Assembly (NCBI GenBank): GCA_031280435.1
Contig: JAITGS010000002.1
Coordinates: 1 to 53,238, forward strand
Direction of reading: 5' to 3'
Origin: Tannerellaceae bacterium
Lineage (GTDB): Bacteria; Bacteroidota; Bacteroidia; Bacteroidales; Tannerellaceae
DNA length: 53,238 nucleotides
The position numbers were made by a program, and so were the translations under genes. How positions within the stretch are numbered: the stretch's first letter is position 1; each line of letters begins with the position of its first letter. The notes under the pieces are model-generated. The model had not been told where the DNA came from. It did not search any database and saw nothing but the letters and a program-made list of their open reading frames with translations. Shown here one piece after another: positions 27,065-36,700 of the stretch.

Positions 27065-27292
27065 ATGAAGAAATTGAAGAAAGAGCAAAAGGTGAAGCGC
27101 GTGAAGTTGCCCAGGATTCACAGGGTATCACTGATGCTTAACGAAGAGGAGCATAAAGCTATCGCCTGTTATCTCAAGAAATACAAGATTCTGAATAAAT
27201 CCCGCTGGTACAGGGAGATTATCTTGCAGCATGTAATCAAAACCTTAGTCGACGATTATCCCACACTCTTTAAAGAGAATGAAATGCGATGA
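27065..27292 (+). CDS. Small basic protein with ribbon-helix-helix look
   Basis: This 75-residue protein has a Lys/Arg-rich head (KKLKKEQKVKRVKLPR). A short strand follows (IHRVSLMLNEEE) and then two helices (HKAIACYLKKYKI, SRWYREIILQHVIKTL). That order fits a ribbon-helix-helix DNA-binding fold. Its last codons overlap the tadA start by 4 bases (ATGA), so the two are translationally coupled. The promoter before it leaves almost no leader. It could regulate its own operon, but no operator was recognised. Confidence 0.7.
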   Translation: MKKLKKEQKVKRVKLPRIHRVSLMLNEEEHKAIACYLKKYKILNKSRWYREIILQHVIKTLVDDYPTLFKENEMR

Positions 27293-27729
27293 AACCAACG
27301 GATCCCGGTTTCATGCAACAGGCACTCCAGGAAGCTCGGCTTGCAGCGGCGGCGGGCGAGGTTCCGGTAGGGGCTGTTATTACCGTCAATGACCGCATCA
27401 TAGCCCGCTCGCACAATCAGACCGAAGGCCTGAACGACCCTACCGCCCACGCGGAAATGATAGCCATAACATCGGCCACAAATTATCTCGGCGCAAAGTA
27501 TCTGAACGACTGTACGCTCTACGTTACCGTAGAGCCCTGCGCCATGTGCGCCGGAGCCATTGGATGGGCGCAGATCGGGACGCTGGTGTATGCAGCCCCG
27601 GACGACAAAAGGGGCTACACGAGGTTCGCGCCCGCAGCACTGCATCCTAAGACCCTCGTTCGGAGCGGCCTGATGGCCGATGAGGCCGGGCGGATGATGA
27701 AGGACTTTTTCGAGAAGCGCAGGCGGTAA
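27289..27729 (+). CDS. tadA: tRNA-specific adenosine deaminase
   Basis: TadA converts A34 of tRNA-Arg(ACG) to inosine. The 146-residue protein carries the zinc-binding and catalytic motif HAE at residues 54-56 and PCAMC at 83-87. The LEARLAAAAGEVPVGAVI-like beginning is also standard (QEARLAAAAGEVPVG). The length is as expected. Related guanine or cytosine deaminases share the fold, but the motif context (VEPCAMCAGAI) favours TadA. It is coupled to the small basic protein upstream and lies 74 bases before uvrA. Confidence 0.92.
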   Translation: MKPTDPGFMQQALQEARLAAAAGEVPVGAVITVNDRIIARSHNQTEGLNDPTAHAEMIAITSATNYLGAKYLNDCTLYVTVEPCAMCAGAIGWAQIGTLVYAAPDDKRGYTRFAPAALHPKTLVRSGLMADEAGRMMKDFFEKRRR

Positions 27730-27803
27730 GCGTATAGCTTAAAGCCGGCCGCATGGCTTCAAATCATATATAGACAAACAATAAAATACAGATACCGGAC
27801 AGA

Positions 27804-30602
27804 ATGAAGGAATCGACCGAAGCTCAATCGTGCATAGTTGTGAAGGGCGCCAGAGTAAATAACCTCAAGAATATTGACGTCAGTATACCGCGGGATCAGT
27901 TTGTGGTCATCACGGGCTTATCGGGCAGCGGCAAGTCGTCGCTGGCCTTCGATACGCTCTATGCGGAGGGGCAGCGGCGCTACGTTGAGAGCCTTTCGTC
28001 GTATGCAAGGCAATTCCTGGGCCGCATGAGCAAGCCCGAATGTGACTACATCACAGGCATACCCCCGGCTGTGGCCATAGAGCAGAAGGTGAACACGCGC
28101 AATCCGCGCTCGACCGTCGGTACGTCGACGGAGATATACGAGTACCTGCGGCTGCTGTTCGCCCGCATAGGCAAGACCATATCGCCGGCCTCGGGCGAGG
28201 AGGTCAGGAAGCATCAGACGGATGACGTGGTCGACTGGGTGTTCGATCATCTGTCGGGCACGCCCTTTGCTGTCTTCGCCAGGCTTATCCTTCCCGAAGG
28301 AAGGGAGTTGAAGGAGCAGCTTGAGGTCTTGATGAAGGAAGGATACACGAGGCTATGGATAAACGGCGAAGCCTGCCGCATCAGCGAAGCTCTCAAGGAT
28401 AATGCTCTGCTCAGGGCTACCGATATAGAGATAATGATAGACAGGCTGGATGTGCCGGACGATAAAACGATGCGCGGCCGGACGGCTGACTCCGTCGAGA
28501 CGGCTTTCTTTGAAGGCAGAGGCAGTTGCAGCATCAGGATCTTCGGCGAAGGAGAGCTGCATGCCAGGGAGTTCTCCAACCGCTTTGAGGCCGACGGAAT
28601 CATCTTCCGGGAGCCCTCCGACCAGATGTTCAGCTTTAACAGCCCCATGGGAGCCTGCCCCAAGTGCGAAGGATTCGGGAAAGTTATAGGAATAGATCCG
28701 GGCCTCGTCGTACCGGACAAGCGCCTCTCGGTGTATGAAGGGGCCGTTGTGTGCTGGCGCGGCGAGACCATGAAGGAGTGGAAGGAGCAGTTCATACGGC
28801 ACAGCGCAGCCTGCGACTTCCCCATCCATCGCCCCTACCTCGACCTGAGCAAACAGGAGCTGGACGTCCTCTGGAACGGCCGCGGCAAGGCGAAGGGCAT
28901 CAATCATTTCTTCAGGTTCGTTGAGGAGAACACCTACAAGGTGCAGTACAGGGTTCTGATGGCCAGGTACAGGGGCAAAACCACCTGCCCCGCCTGCGAG
29001 GGTATGCGGCTCAAGCCCGAAGCCATGTACGTTAAGGTTGGCGGCAGAGATATAGCCTCGCTGGTGGCTATGCCTGTGACCGACCTGCATGAGTTCTTCG
29101 AGAATCTTAGCCTCAGCGAGGCCGATGCTGCCATAGCCGGGCGGATATTGACGGAGATCCGTAACCGCATCAACTTCCTCATGGACGTGGGGCTCGGATA
29201 CCTCAGCCTCGACAGGCCGTCGAACTCGCTCTCCGGCGGAGAGAGCCAGAGGATTAACCTGGCAACCTCGCTCGGCAGCAGCTTGGTCGGCTCGCTTTAT
29301 ATACTCGACGAGCCGAGCATAGGCCTACATTCGCGCGATACGGCCAATCTGATCCGCGTCCTGAATCAGCTGAAAGAGCTTGGCAACACGGTGATCGTTG
29401 TGGAGCACGACGAAGATATTATCCGGGCCGCCGACTACATCATAGACATAGGCCCCGACGCCGGACGCCTCGGAGGCGAAGTGGCCTATCAAGGGCCCGT
29501 AGGCAGCCTGAGGATGAACAGCGGCAGCCATACCGTGCGCTATCTGTCGGGCGAGGAGCAGATTCCTGTGCCGGCGCTGCGCCGTCCGTGGAACAATTAT
29601 ATAGAGATAACTCATGCACGCCGGCACAACCTCAAAGACGTATGCGTGAAGTTTCCGCTCAATGTTATGACCGTAGTTACCGGGGTGAGCGGTTCGGGCA
29701 AAAGCACTCTCGTCAGGGACATTCTGTATGAGAACCTGAAGCGGCATATCCTCTCCTCAGGGCCGCCGGTTGAGTGCGCATCCTTCACGGGCGACCTCAA
29801 TCTGATTCGGGAGATTGACTTCATTAACCAGAACTCCATAGGAAGGAACTCGCGCTCCAATCCGGTCACCTACATAGGAGCCTACGACGACATACGCAGG
29901 CTGTACTCCGACCAGCCCCTGTCGAGGCGAATGGGATATACGCCCATATACTTTTCCTTCAACAAGGAGGGCGGGCGATGCGAAGAATGTAAGGGCGAAG
30001 GCCGGATAACGGTTGAGATGCAGTTCATGGCCGACGTCCACCTCGAATGTGAACAGTGCCACGGCCAACGCTTCAGCTCCGACATTCTGGAGGTGGAATA
30101 CAGGGGCGCAAACATATACGACCTGCTCGAAATGACTGTCGACCGAGCCATAGAATTCTTCAGCGAAAGCAGATCCGCAACGGACAGCCGCATTGCCAAA
30201 CGACTTCAGCCGCTGCAAGACGTGGGCCTGGGATACGTCAAGCTGGGGCAGGCTTCGTCAACGCTCTCCGGCGGCGAAAATCAGCGCGTCAAGCTGGCAT
30301 CCTACCTCGGCATCGACAGGCCTAATCCCACCTTCTTCGTTTTCGACGAGCCCACCACCGGACTGCACTTTCACGACGTCAAAACCCTGCTGAAAGCTTT
30401 CGACGAGCTCATCGCCAAAGGTCACACCGTGGTTATCATTGAGCATAATCCCGAAGTGATAAAATGCGCCGACCATGTCATCGATCTCGGCCCCGAAGGA
30501 GGTCAGGGAGGCGGAAACATCGTATGCACAGGCCTGCCTGAAGACATTGCAGCCTGCCCCGATTCGTATACAGGCCGATTTTTAGCCGATAAACTGAAAT
30601 AG
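27804..30602 (+). CDS. uvrA: Excinuclease ABC subunit A
   Basis: UvrA scans DNA for bulky lesions with UvrB and starts nucleotide excision repair. The 932-residue protein has two ABC ATPase halves: Walker A at 38-45 (GLSGSGKS) and at about 627 (GVSGSGKS). Two signature motifs are present (NSLSGGESQR, STLSGGENQR). The zinc modules appear as CPKCEGFG, CPACEGM, and CEECKGEG with CEQCHGQR. Length and order are typical. A 19-base imperfect inverted repeat (30625-30643 with 30674-30692) follows the stop and leads directly into array D. Confidence 0.98.
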   Translation: MKESTEAQSCIVVKGARVNNLKNIDVSIPRDQFVVITGLSGSGKSSLAFDTLYAEGQRRYVESLSSYARQFLGRMSKPECDYITGIPPAVAIEQKVNTRNPRSTVGTSTEIYEYLRLLFARIGKTISPASGEEVRKHQTDDVVDWVFDHLSGTPFAVFARLILPEGRELKEQLEVLMKEGYTRLWINGEACRISEALKDNALLRATDIEIMIDRLDVPDDKTMRGRTADSVETAFFEGRGSCSIRIFGEGELHAREFSNRFEADGIIFREPSDQMFSFNSPMGACPKCEGFGKVIGIDPGLVVPDKRLSVYEGAVVCWRGETMKEWKEQFIRHSAACDFPIHRPYLDLSKQELDVLWNGRGKAKGINHFFRFVEENTYKVQYRVLMARYRGKTTCPACEGMRLKPEAMYVKVGGRDIASLVAMPVTDLHEFFENLSLSEADAAIAGRILTEIRNRINFLMDVGLGYLSLDRPSNSLSGGESQRINLATSLGSSLVGSLYILDEPSIGLHSRDTANLIRVLNQLKELGNTVIVVEHDEDIIRAADYIIDIGPDAGRLGGEVAYQGPVGSLRMNSGSHTVRYLSGEEQIPVPALRRPWNNYIEITHARRHNLKDVCVKFPLNVMTVVTGVSGSGKSTLVRDILYENLKRHILSSGPPVECASFTGDLNLIREIDFINQNSIGRNSRSNPVTYIGAYDDIRRLYSDQPLSRRMGYTPIYFSFNKEGGRCEECKGEGRITVEMQFMADVHLECEQCHGQRFSSDILEVEYRGANIYDLLEMTVDRAIEFFSESRSATDSRIAKRLQPLQDVGLGYVKLGQASSTLSGGENQRVKLASYLGIDRPNPTFFVFDEPTTGLHFHDVKTLLKAFDELIAKGHTVVIIEHNPEVIKCADHVIDLGPEGGQGGGNIVCTGLPEDIAACPDSYTGRFLADKLK

Positions 30603-30624
30603 GGACAGCTCGTCGGACGGCGCC

Positions 30625-30692
30625 CCCAATATCGTTGTGCAACAGTCATTCACGCCCGAAAACAGCTCAGGACGTGCTCAACAATATTTGGG
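30625..30692. repeat. Inverted repeat between uvrA and array D
   Basis: CCCAATATCGTTGTGCAAC at 30625 pairs with GTGCTCAACAATATTTGGG at 30674, with two or three imperfections and a loop of about 30 bases. The right arm ends where the first array unit begins. There is no T-run, so it is not a standard terminator, though it may still stop or stabilise the uvrA transcript. Confidence 0.6.
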
Positions 30693-30978
30693 ATTCCTTT
30701 CGGAAAATCAGATTCGTTAAAAAACCTTTTGAGATTCCTTTCAGAAAATCAGATTCGTTAAAAAACCTTTCGAGGTTCCTTTCGGAAAATCAGATTCGTT
30801 AAAAAACCTTTCGAGATTTCTTTTAGAAAATCAGATTCGTTAAAAAACCTTTCGAGATTTCCTTCGGAAAATCAGGTTCGTTAAAAAACCTTTCGAGATT
30901 TCTTTCAGAAAATCAGGTTCACGAAAAAACCTTTAGCGATTGCCTTCGGAAAGTTTGCTTCGCCTCAAAAAGCTATAT
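30692..30978. repeat. Intergenic tandem array D, exact 41-bp period, 7 units
   Basis: Units begin at 30692, 30733, 30774, 30815, 30856, 30897 and 30938, every spacing exactly 41. The consensus runs GATTCCTTTCGGAAAATCAG, then ATTCGTTAAAAAACCTTTCGA. Each has a small dyad of the type TTTC-N-GAAA. Its versions are TTTCGGAAA, TTTCAGAAA and TTTTAGAAAA, so paired changes are seen. The last unit is worn and ends at the promoter of the next gene. The whole gap 30603-31021 is filled by the inverted repeat, this array and that promoter. Confidence 0.96.
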
Positions 30979-30981
30979 TTG
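30974..30981 (+). promoter_or_regulatory. -7 element for the Gfo/Idh/MocA gene
   Basis: TATATTTG stands 40 bases before ATG 31022. TTTG at 30954 is 16 bases upstream, shorter than the usual 19-21. It is immediately downstream of array D. Confidence 0.5.
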
Positions 30982-31021
30982 CAAAAGCATTTTATTTACC
31001 TTAAAAAAAATTCATATCACC

Positions 31022-32563
31022 ATGAAAAGAAGACAGTTTATTGCCGCAAGCGCAAATGCCGGGCTTGGCCTCGGACTTTTTTCGGTTATCCCCTCTCACG
31101 TTTTTGCCGCCTCCAAGAAGGGGCTGGTGCCTCCAAGTGACCGTATCACTATGGTGCATATAGCCGCAGGCTCCGAAAGTTTGAACGAAATAGGGCCGCT
31201 GCTCAGGGCGCCGGCTATTGAAATCGTTGGCATTGCCGACCCTAACCGCGAAAGCTACGACTACATTCACTGGAGCCCGAACGGCCTTCGCGACAGCCTG
31301 CGACGCATTATGGACGAACCGGGCTGGAAGGCGGGCAAGCGCGGTATTCCCGGCGGGCGCGACGTAATGAAGGAGGTGGTCGAGACTTATTATCGCAAGA
31401 ACCGGCCGGGATACAAGGGCTCGGTGGCCGTTGCGGAAGATTACAGGGAGCTGCTCGACAAGATTAAGGACGTTGATGCCGTCAAGATTATGAGCCCCGA
31501 CCACCTGCATGCCTGGCAGGCTCTGGACTGCCTACGCCGCGGCAAACACATCATCATGCATAAGCCGCTGGGGAATAAGATGGCGGAGGCGATGCAGGTG
31601 GTCGATGCCGCGCGCGCATCCGACCGCTCAACCTTCCTGATGCCCTACAACGCTTTCAGTTCGGGAAATATGAACAGGATCCGGAACTGGATTGAGGCCG
31701 GGGCAATAGGCACACTGCGCGAAATTCACAACTGGAGCAACCGCCCCGTATGGCCGCAATATCCAAACATCCCGACAGACAAACCGCCTGTGCCGGACGG
31801 CTTCAACTGGGATCTGTATCTGGGCCCGGCCGAATGGCGAGACTATCATCCTCACTACACTTTCTGCACCTTCCGCGGATGGTATGAGTTTGGAGCCGGA
31901 GCTATTGCCGACATGGGCTACTACTCGCTGTGGCCTGTGTTCGACGCTCTGGGGCTGGACACGGCCGTGTCGGCCTCGTCGCGCTTCTCGCGAACGGTGG
32001 AGACGGCCAGCCACGACGGCTGCCTGGTTCCTTTCACCGTCGAGAACGACTTCTCCTATCCAACCGCATCGGCCCTGCGATTTGAAGTGCCTTACAAGAA
32101 TAAGCCCGGAAAAATCATACTGCAATGGCACGACGGCGGCATGAAACCTGCTATTCCCGACGGATTTGAAGGCGACGACCTTCCGATCGAGGGCATGATG
32201 TTCATTGGCGACAATGGTGTTATCCTCTCCGGATTTCTCCGCGAGAATCCTTATATACTTGGCGAACGGGCTAAGGAATGGGAGGCAGTACAGGGCGAAA
32301 AGATGCCGAACTTCACCGAGCCGGCGGCCGACGGCACCGAAACCTGGCTGCAGATGTGGATGGACGGATGCAAGGGCAAAGCTAAGGGCCCGGCTTCATT
32401 CGAGTTTGCCAAAGAGATTAACGAAACCTTCAACCTGGGCTCCATCTCGCTGATGCGGCAGGGCAAAAGGCTGACCTATGATCCCGCAACCCGCAGCATC
32501 ACCAACGATCCGGAAGGGCATCTGCTCCTCACCCGCAAAGTCCGCAAGGGCTGGGAATTTTGA
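31022..32563 (+). CDS. Exported Gfo/Idh/MocA family oxidoreductase
   Basis: The 513-residue protein starts MKRRQFIAASANAGLGLGLF, a twin-arginine-like export signal. The Rossmann part (IVGIADPNRESY) contains a dinucleotide-binding core; DAVKIMSPDHLHAWQAL and HIIMHKPLGNKMAEA follow, with the family's lysine in the HKPLG version. The C-terminal domain has WYEFGAGAIADMGYYSLWP. Members oxidise or epimerise sugars or inositols with bound NAD(P); exported ones with this signal include GH109-type glycosidases, so hydrolysis of a glycan by an NAD-dependent route is also possible. The substrate is unknown. It is single, with array D upstream and a terminator downstream. Confidence 0.85.
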   Translation: MKRRQFIAASANAGLGLGLFSVIPSHVFAASKKGLVPPSDRITMVHIAAGSESLNEIGPLLRAPAIEIVGIADPNRESYDYIHWSPNGLRDSLRRIMDEPGWKAGKRGIPGGRDVMKEVVETYYRKNRPGYKGSVAVAEDYRELLDKIKDVDAVKIMSPDHLHAWQALDCLRRGKHIIMHKPLGNKMAEAMQVVDAARASDRSTFLMPYNAFSSGNMNRIRNWIEAGAIGTLREIHNWSNRPVWPQYPNIPTDKPPVPDGFNWDLYLGPAEWRDYHPHYTFCTFRGWYEFGAGAIADMGYYSLWPVFDALGLDTAVSASSRFSRTVETASHDGCLVPFTVENDFSYPTASALRFEVPYKNKPGKIILQWHDGGMKPAIPDGFEGDDLPIEGMMFIGDNGVILSGFLRENPYILGERAKEWEAVQGEKMPNFTEPAADGTETWLQMWMDGCKGKAKGPASFEFAKEINETFNLGSISLMRQGKRLTYDPATRSITNDPEGHLLLTRKVRKGWEF

Positions 32564-32592
32564 TCTGCGGCGGCCGTAGCTTGCGCAAAAAA

Positions 32593-32636
32593 TAAGGCTA
32601 AACTCATCCCGGATGCTTCGGGGGAGTTTAGCCTTA
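32593..32636. terminator. Bidirectional terminator between oxidoreductase and efflux operon
   Basis: TAAGGCTAAACTC pairs with GAGTTTAGCCTTA around an 18-base loop that itself can pair (CCCGGATGCTTCGGG). It lies between two convergent genes and ends both transcripts. Confidence 0.75.
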
Positions 32637-32658
32637 CTATATAGAGAAACAACTAATG

Positions 32659-33387
32659 CTATGGACGGATGATGACGGCCCGGTTCGCTTCTTCTATTAC
32701 GAGCAGCTTATAGCCTTTGCCGTGAACGTTTACTATGCCTACGCAAGGATCTTCTTTGATCAGGGCTCGCAGCTTGGTGATGTAAACATCCATGCTCCGT
32801 GCATTGTAATAGGAGTCGTTTTTCCAAACAGATTTGAGGATATTTTCGCGCAACACCAGGTTGTTCATATTCTCCGACAGATAGACGAGCAGGTCACATT
32901 CTTTGGTCGTTAGCTTCACAAGCTTGCCGTCTATGCTTAGCGTTTGCTTCACGGCGTCGAGCGAATAGCGTCCGATGGCGAACGTCTGGAGCTGGGAGTT
33001 ATTGACGGCTTTCATCCTGCGTCGGATAGCCTTGATGCGCATGAGCAGCTCCTCGTTGGCAAAAGGTTTCCGCAGGAAGTCGTCGGCTCCGAGCGAGTAG
33101 GCTTTGGCCAGGAAATTAACGTCGTGATGGTTACTCGTGAAGATGAGAGCCACTTCGGGATGGCGTGCCTTCACGATTTTGCTTAGCTCTATGGCCTCGC
33201 TAACGGCTACTTTGTCGAGTGCGATGATGCAGAAGTCGGCCGGATTGCGCTCGAAGCTTTTCCGTGCCACGTTGGCGTCCTGAAATGCGTCGACTGTGCA
33301 GTTAGCGCTTCGCAGATACTCGGCAACCTTGGCGCCAAGGTCTGCGTCGCTGTCGAAAATGATGATGTATACCTGGTCGTTGTTCAT
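32659..33387 (-). CDS. OmpR-type response regulator, RprY-like, in the efflux operon
   Basis: This 242-residue protein has a receiver domain (1-120) and a winged-helix DNA-binding domain (about 140-235; LTTKECDLLVYLSEN, RSMDVYITKLRALI, VHGKGYKLL). It resembles RprY of Bacteroidales. The acidic pair is Asp12/Asp14; the phospho-acceptor candidate is Asp58 in IIALDKV, where the usual Met-Pro after the Asp is missing. Thr and Lys of the switch are present (IFTSN, LRKPF). It starts 10 bases after the PG0541-like gene and is the last of five genes. No histidine kinase is nearby. It may control the efflux genes in a feedback loop. Confidence 0.85.
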   Translation of the reverse strand: MNNDQVYIIIFDSDADLGAKVAEYLRSANCTVDAFQDANVARKSFERNPADFCIIALDKVAVSEAIELSKIVKARHPEVALIFTSNHHDVNFLAKAYSLGADDFLRKPFANEELLMRIKAIRRRMKAVNNSQLQTFAIGRYSLDAVKQTLSIDGKLVKLTTKECDLLVYLSENMNNLVLRENILKSVWKNDSYYNARSMDVYITKLRALIKEDPCVGIVNVHGKGYKLLVIEEANRAVIIRP

Positions 33388-33397
33388 ATTTATCTGT

Positions 33398-33691
33398 TTA
33401 TATCGTCTGTTCGATGTTCCACATAAATGCTCTGAGGCCCTGCTTTTCGGTTTGCATGTCGAGCTCGTGCAGTTGCTTCATGAAGTTGGCGGCCTTGTCG
33501 TTATCGGTCACAACCATGAAGGCTGAGTTGGTGGTCGGCCATGCGTGGGTTCCGTAATGCGGCTCTCCTCTTTTGGTACCTCGCCCCTTCACTTCATCCC
33601 AGAAGGTGAATCCGCGGATGGCGCATCTGTCCATTATAAGAAGGACGGCATCGTAGTATGCCTGGTTGCATGTTATTATTATTCCTTTCAT
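33398..33691 (-). CDS. PG0541-like transporter-associated protein
   Basis: The 97-residue protein resembles the small accessory proteins encoded after RND pumps in Porphyromonas and relatives (PG0541 family). The fold is probably P-II-like: a beta strand MKGIIITCNQAYYDAVLLIM, a loop with HYGTHAWPTTNSAFMVV, then an alpha-beta end. The gene is 14 bases after the permease gene and 10 bases before the response regulator. The role is unproven; regulation of the pump by a bound ligand is a reasonable guess. Confidence 0.8.
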   Translation of the reverse strand: MKGIIITCNQAYYDAVLLIMDRCAIRGFTFWDEVKGRGTKRGEPHYGTHAWPTTNSAFMVVTDNDKAANFMKQLHELDMQTEKQGLRAFMWNIEQTI

Positions 33692-33705
33692 ATTTCCTTA
33701 GATGA

Positions 33706-36700
33706 TTATTTGTTGCGATAGTAACTTGGGGCAGGTTGTTTTTTTGTTTTTTTAAGTCTTCCGAACCATCTCTTTATGGTGATTCCATTAGCAACGAATA
33801 CGCAGTACACCACTGGAATGATGATCAGGGTGATCAGAGTGGATACGCTCAATCCCCATGCAACAGTTATTCCGAGGCCTCTCCACATCTCCGAGCCTTC
33901 GCCGGTTCCCATTGCAAGCGGGAGCATGCCGAGCACGGTACTCATACTTGTCATCAGCACCGGACGCAAACGGGACCTGCCTGCCGCGACGCATGCCTGG
34001 ATGACGCTCATTCCGCGCTCGCGGCAGAGGATAGTATAGTCGATAAGCACAATTCCGTTCTTCACCACTATACCTATCAGCATGATGACGCCGATCAGAG
34101 CCATTACTCCGAGCGCAGTGCCCGTGACATAGAGCCCCAGCAGCACGCCAACGAAGGCGAAGGGTATGGAGAACATTATCACGAAGGGATCGACAAGCGA
34201 TTCGAACTGCGAGGCCATCACTATGAATACAAGCACCACGATGAGGAGCATCAGCAATCCGAGCTGCCCAAAGGTGTCCTGCTGCTCTTCGTAGGCTCCG
34301 CTGAGCTGCCATGTTACGGTGGAGGGAACCTCCAAGGCGCGCATTTCGCGGTTGGCTACGTCGACGATGTCGCTGAGGGCTGCTCCCGGAGCTGCTACGG
34401 CCGATACGGTGATGACGCGCTCCCGGTTCTTTCGCTCTATGGTCGGCGGAGTCATTTGCTCGACCACGCGGGCTATGTCGCGCACGCGGATGCTCTGCCC
34501 GGCATTGTTGTATATCATTATGTTCTCTATGTCTTCGAGCGACTGGCGGAACTCGGGCGAGTATCGTACGCGGATGTTGTACTCGTTGCCGTCTTCACGG
34601 AAGAGCGATGCTATCGACCCGTTGATGCGGTTGCGGAGATACATGGAAGCGGTGGTGACGTTGAGGCCGTAGATGCCCAGCTTCTCGCGATCGAAGTCGA
34701 CGCGATACTCCGGGATGTAATCCTTGCGGCTGATGTTCACCTGCGAGACTATGCTGCCGTAGGTGCGCAGCTTGGCGGCTATATCGCCGGCAAGGACGTC
34801 GGTCTCGGCAAAGTCGAAGCCGTAGATTTCAACGTCTACCGTAGCCTCGCCTCCCATCAATCCTCCGCCTCCTCCGGCGCTAACGGTGTAGAGCTTTATC
34901 TCCGGATACATGGAGAGGTCTTTACGTATAAGCTCGCAGATTTCTACAAGCCCGCGACTGGAGCCGCTCTTTTCCAAGCGCTCTCCAACGCTGTAAAGGC
35001 TGACGTAGTAGTCAATGATATGGGTTCCGTTGTCGCTGATGTTCGCCCAGGTGTTGTCGGAGCCGGCTTGCCCTACGCTAAAGTTGCTCATCTTGATTTC
35101 GGGATACTTCGCGTGGAGCTCCTTGTCGATTCGCAATCCCAGTTCGAGCGCTATCTCTTGCCGTGTGCTTATCGGAAGCTCTATCAATATACCTATCTGC
35201 GCATTGTCCTGCGTCGGGAAGAACTCCGACTTAATGCCGGGCAAGAGGAAGAGGCTGGAAACGAATACCAGGAAAGCCAATAGAAGTACCGCCCAGCGAT
35301 GCCTCACCGACCAGTTTACCAGACGGGAATAGGCCTCGTCCAGACCGTTCATTACCTTCTCAATCGGAGCGTACACAATCCTGTCGAGCAGTCCCTTCTT
35401 AGGATTCAGCCGCAGCATGCGGGAGCAAAGCATGGGAGTGAGCGTGAGCGACGCTACGAGCGACACCGCTATCACTATCGCCACGATCCAGCCCAGCTGC
35501 CCGAACATTATCCCCGCAATACCCGAAGTTATCATGGTGAACGGCAGGAACACGGCGAGGATAGTCAGCGTTGAGGCTATTACCGCAAGCGCCACCTCAT
35601 TCGTTGCATGCACAGCGGCCTGCTTAGGAGTGCTGCCGCGCTCTATGTGCTTGGTGATGTTTTCGAGCACCACAATGGCGTCGTCTACCACCATTCCTAT
35701 GGCCAGCGATAGCGAACTCATCGACACAATGTTCAGCGTATTGCCCGAGGCAAACAGATAGGCGAAGGCCGATATGAGCGAGATCGGAATGGTAAGCACC
35801 ACTATAAACGTTGCCCGCCAGCGGCGCAGGAACACAAGCACCACCAGCATCACAATCAGGAAGGTCACCACAACCGCCTCAACCAAGCTGTCTATCGTGT
35901 GCATGATGTTCAGCGTCGAGTCCATGATCACGCCGAGCTTAACGTCCGGCGGAAGCGTCTCCTGCAGGATTGGTATCATTTCCTTCACCTTCTTGGCGAT
36001 GTCGACGGAGTTTGCTCCCGACTGCTTCTGCACCACGACCATGCCGCCGCGCTCGCCGTTGTTGTAGGTTTCCTGCGCGCGCTCCTCAACGTCGTCGCGC
36101 ACGTAGGCCACGTCGCGCAGATATATCACCTTGCCGTTGCGATTGCCGACAACGAGGCCGAGCAGCTGGCTCGCATCCGAGAACTCTCCCTGAACCCGGA
36201 GCGAATAGGTGTTGGAGCCTATGTCTATACTACCGCTCGGAGTGTTGCGATTCTCCTGCGAGATGATGGCCGAGATGCCCTCGATCGTGATATTGTAGGC
36301 CTCCAGTTTGTACGGGTCGCAGTATACCTGGAGCTCACGGATGGGCGTACCGCCTATCGACACGGCTCCGACGCCCTTGATGCGCGCCAGAGGATTCGCT
36401 ACCTTCTCGTCAAGTATCTTGTAGAGTGCGTTCGTGCTCTCGTTCGACGTTACGGAGAGCATCATGATGGGGATGTCTTCCGTGCCGAACTTGAAGATGA
36501 TAGGGCTCTGCGCATCGTCCGGCAGTGCCGATTCAACCATGTCGAGCTTGTCGCGAAGGTCGTTCGTCGCCTCGTCCATGTCTATGCCGTATTCAAACTC
36601 CAGGATTACGAGCGACATGTTCTCTCTCGACTGCGACGTGATGTTCTTCACGTCGCTAACGCTGTTCAGGGCGTTTTCGAGAGGCTTGGATATGTTCATT

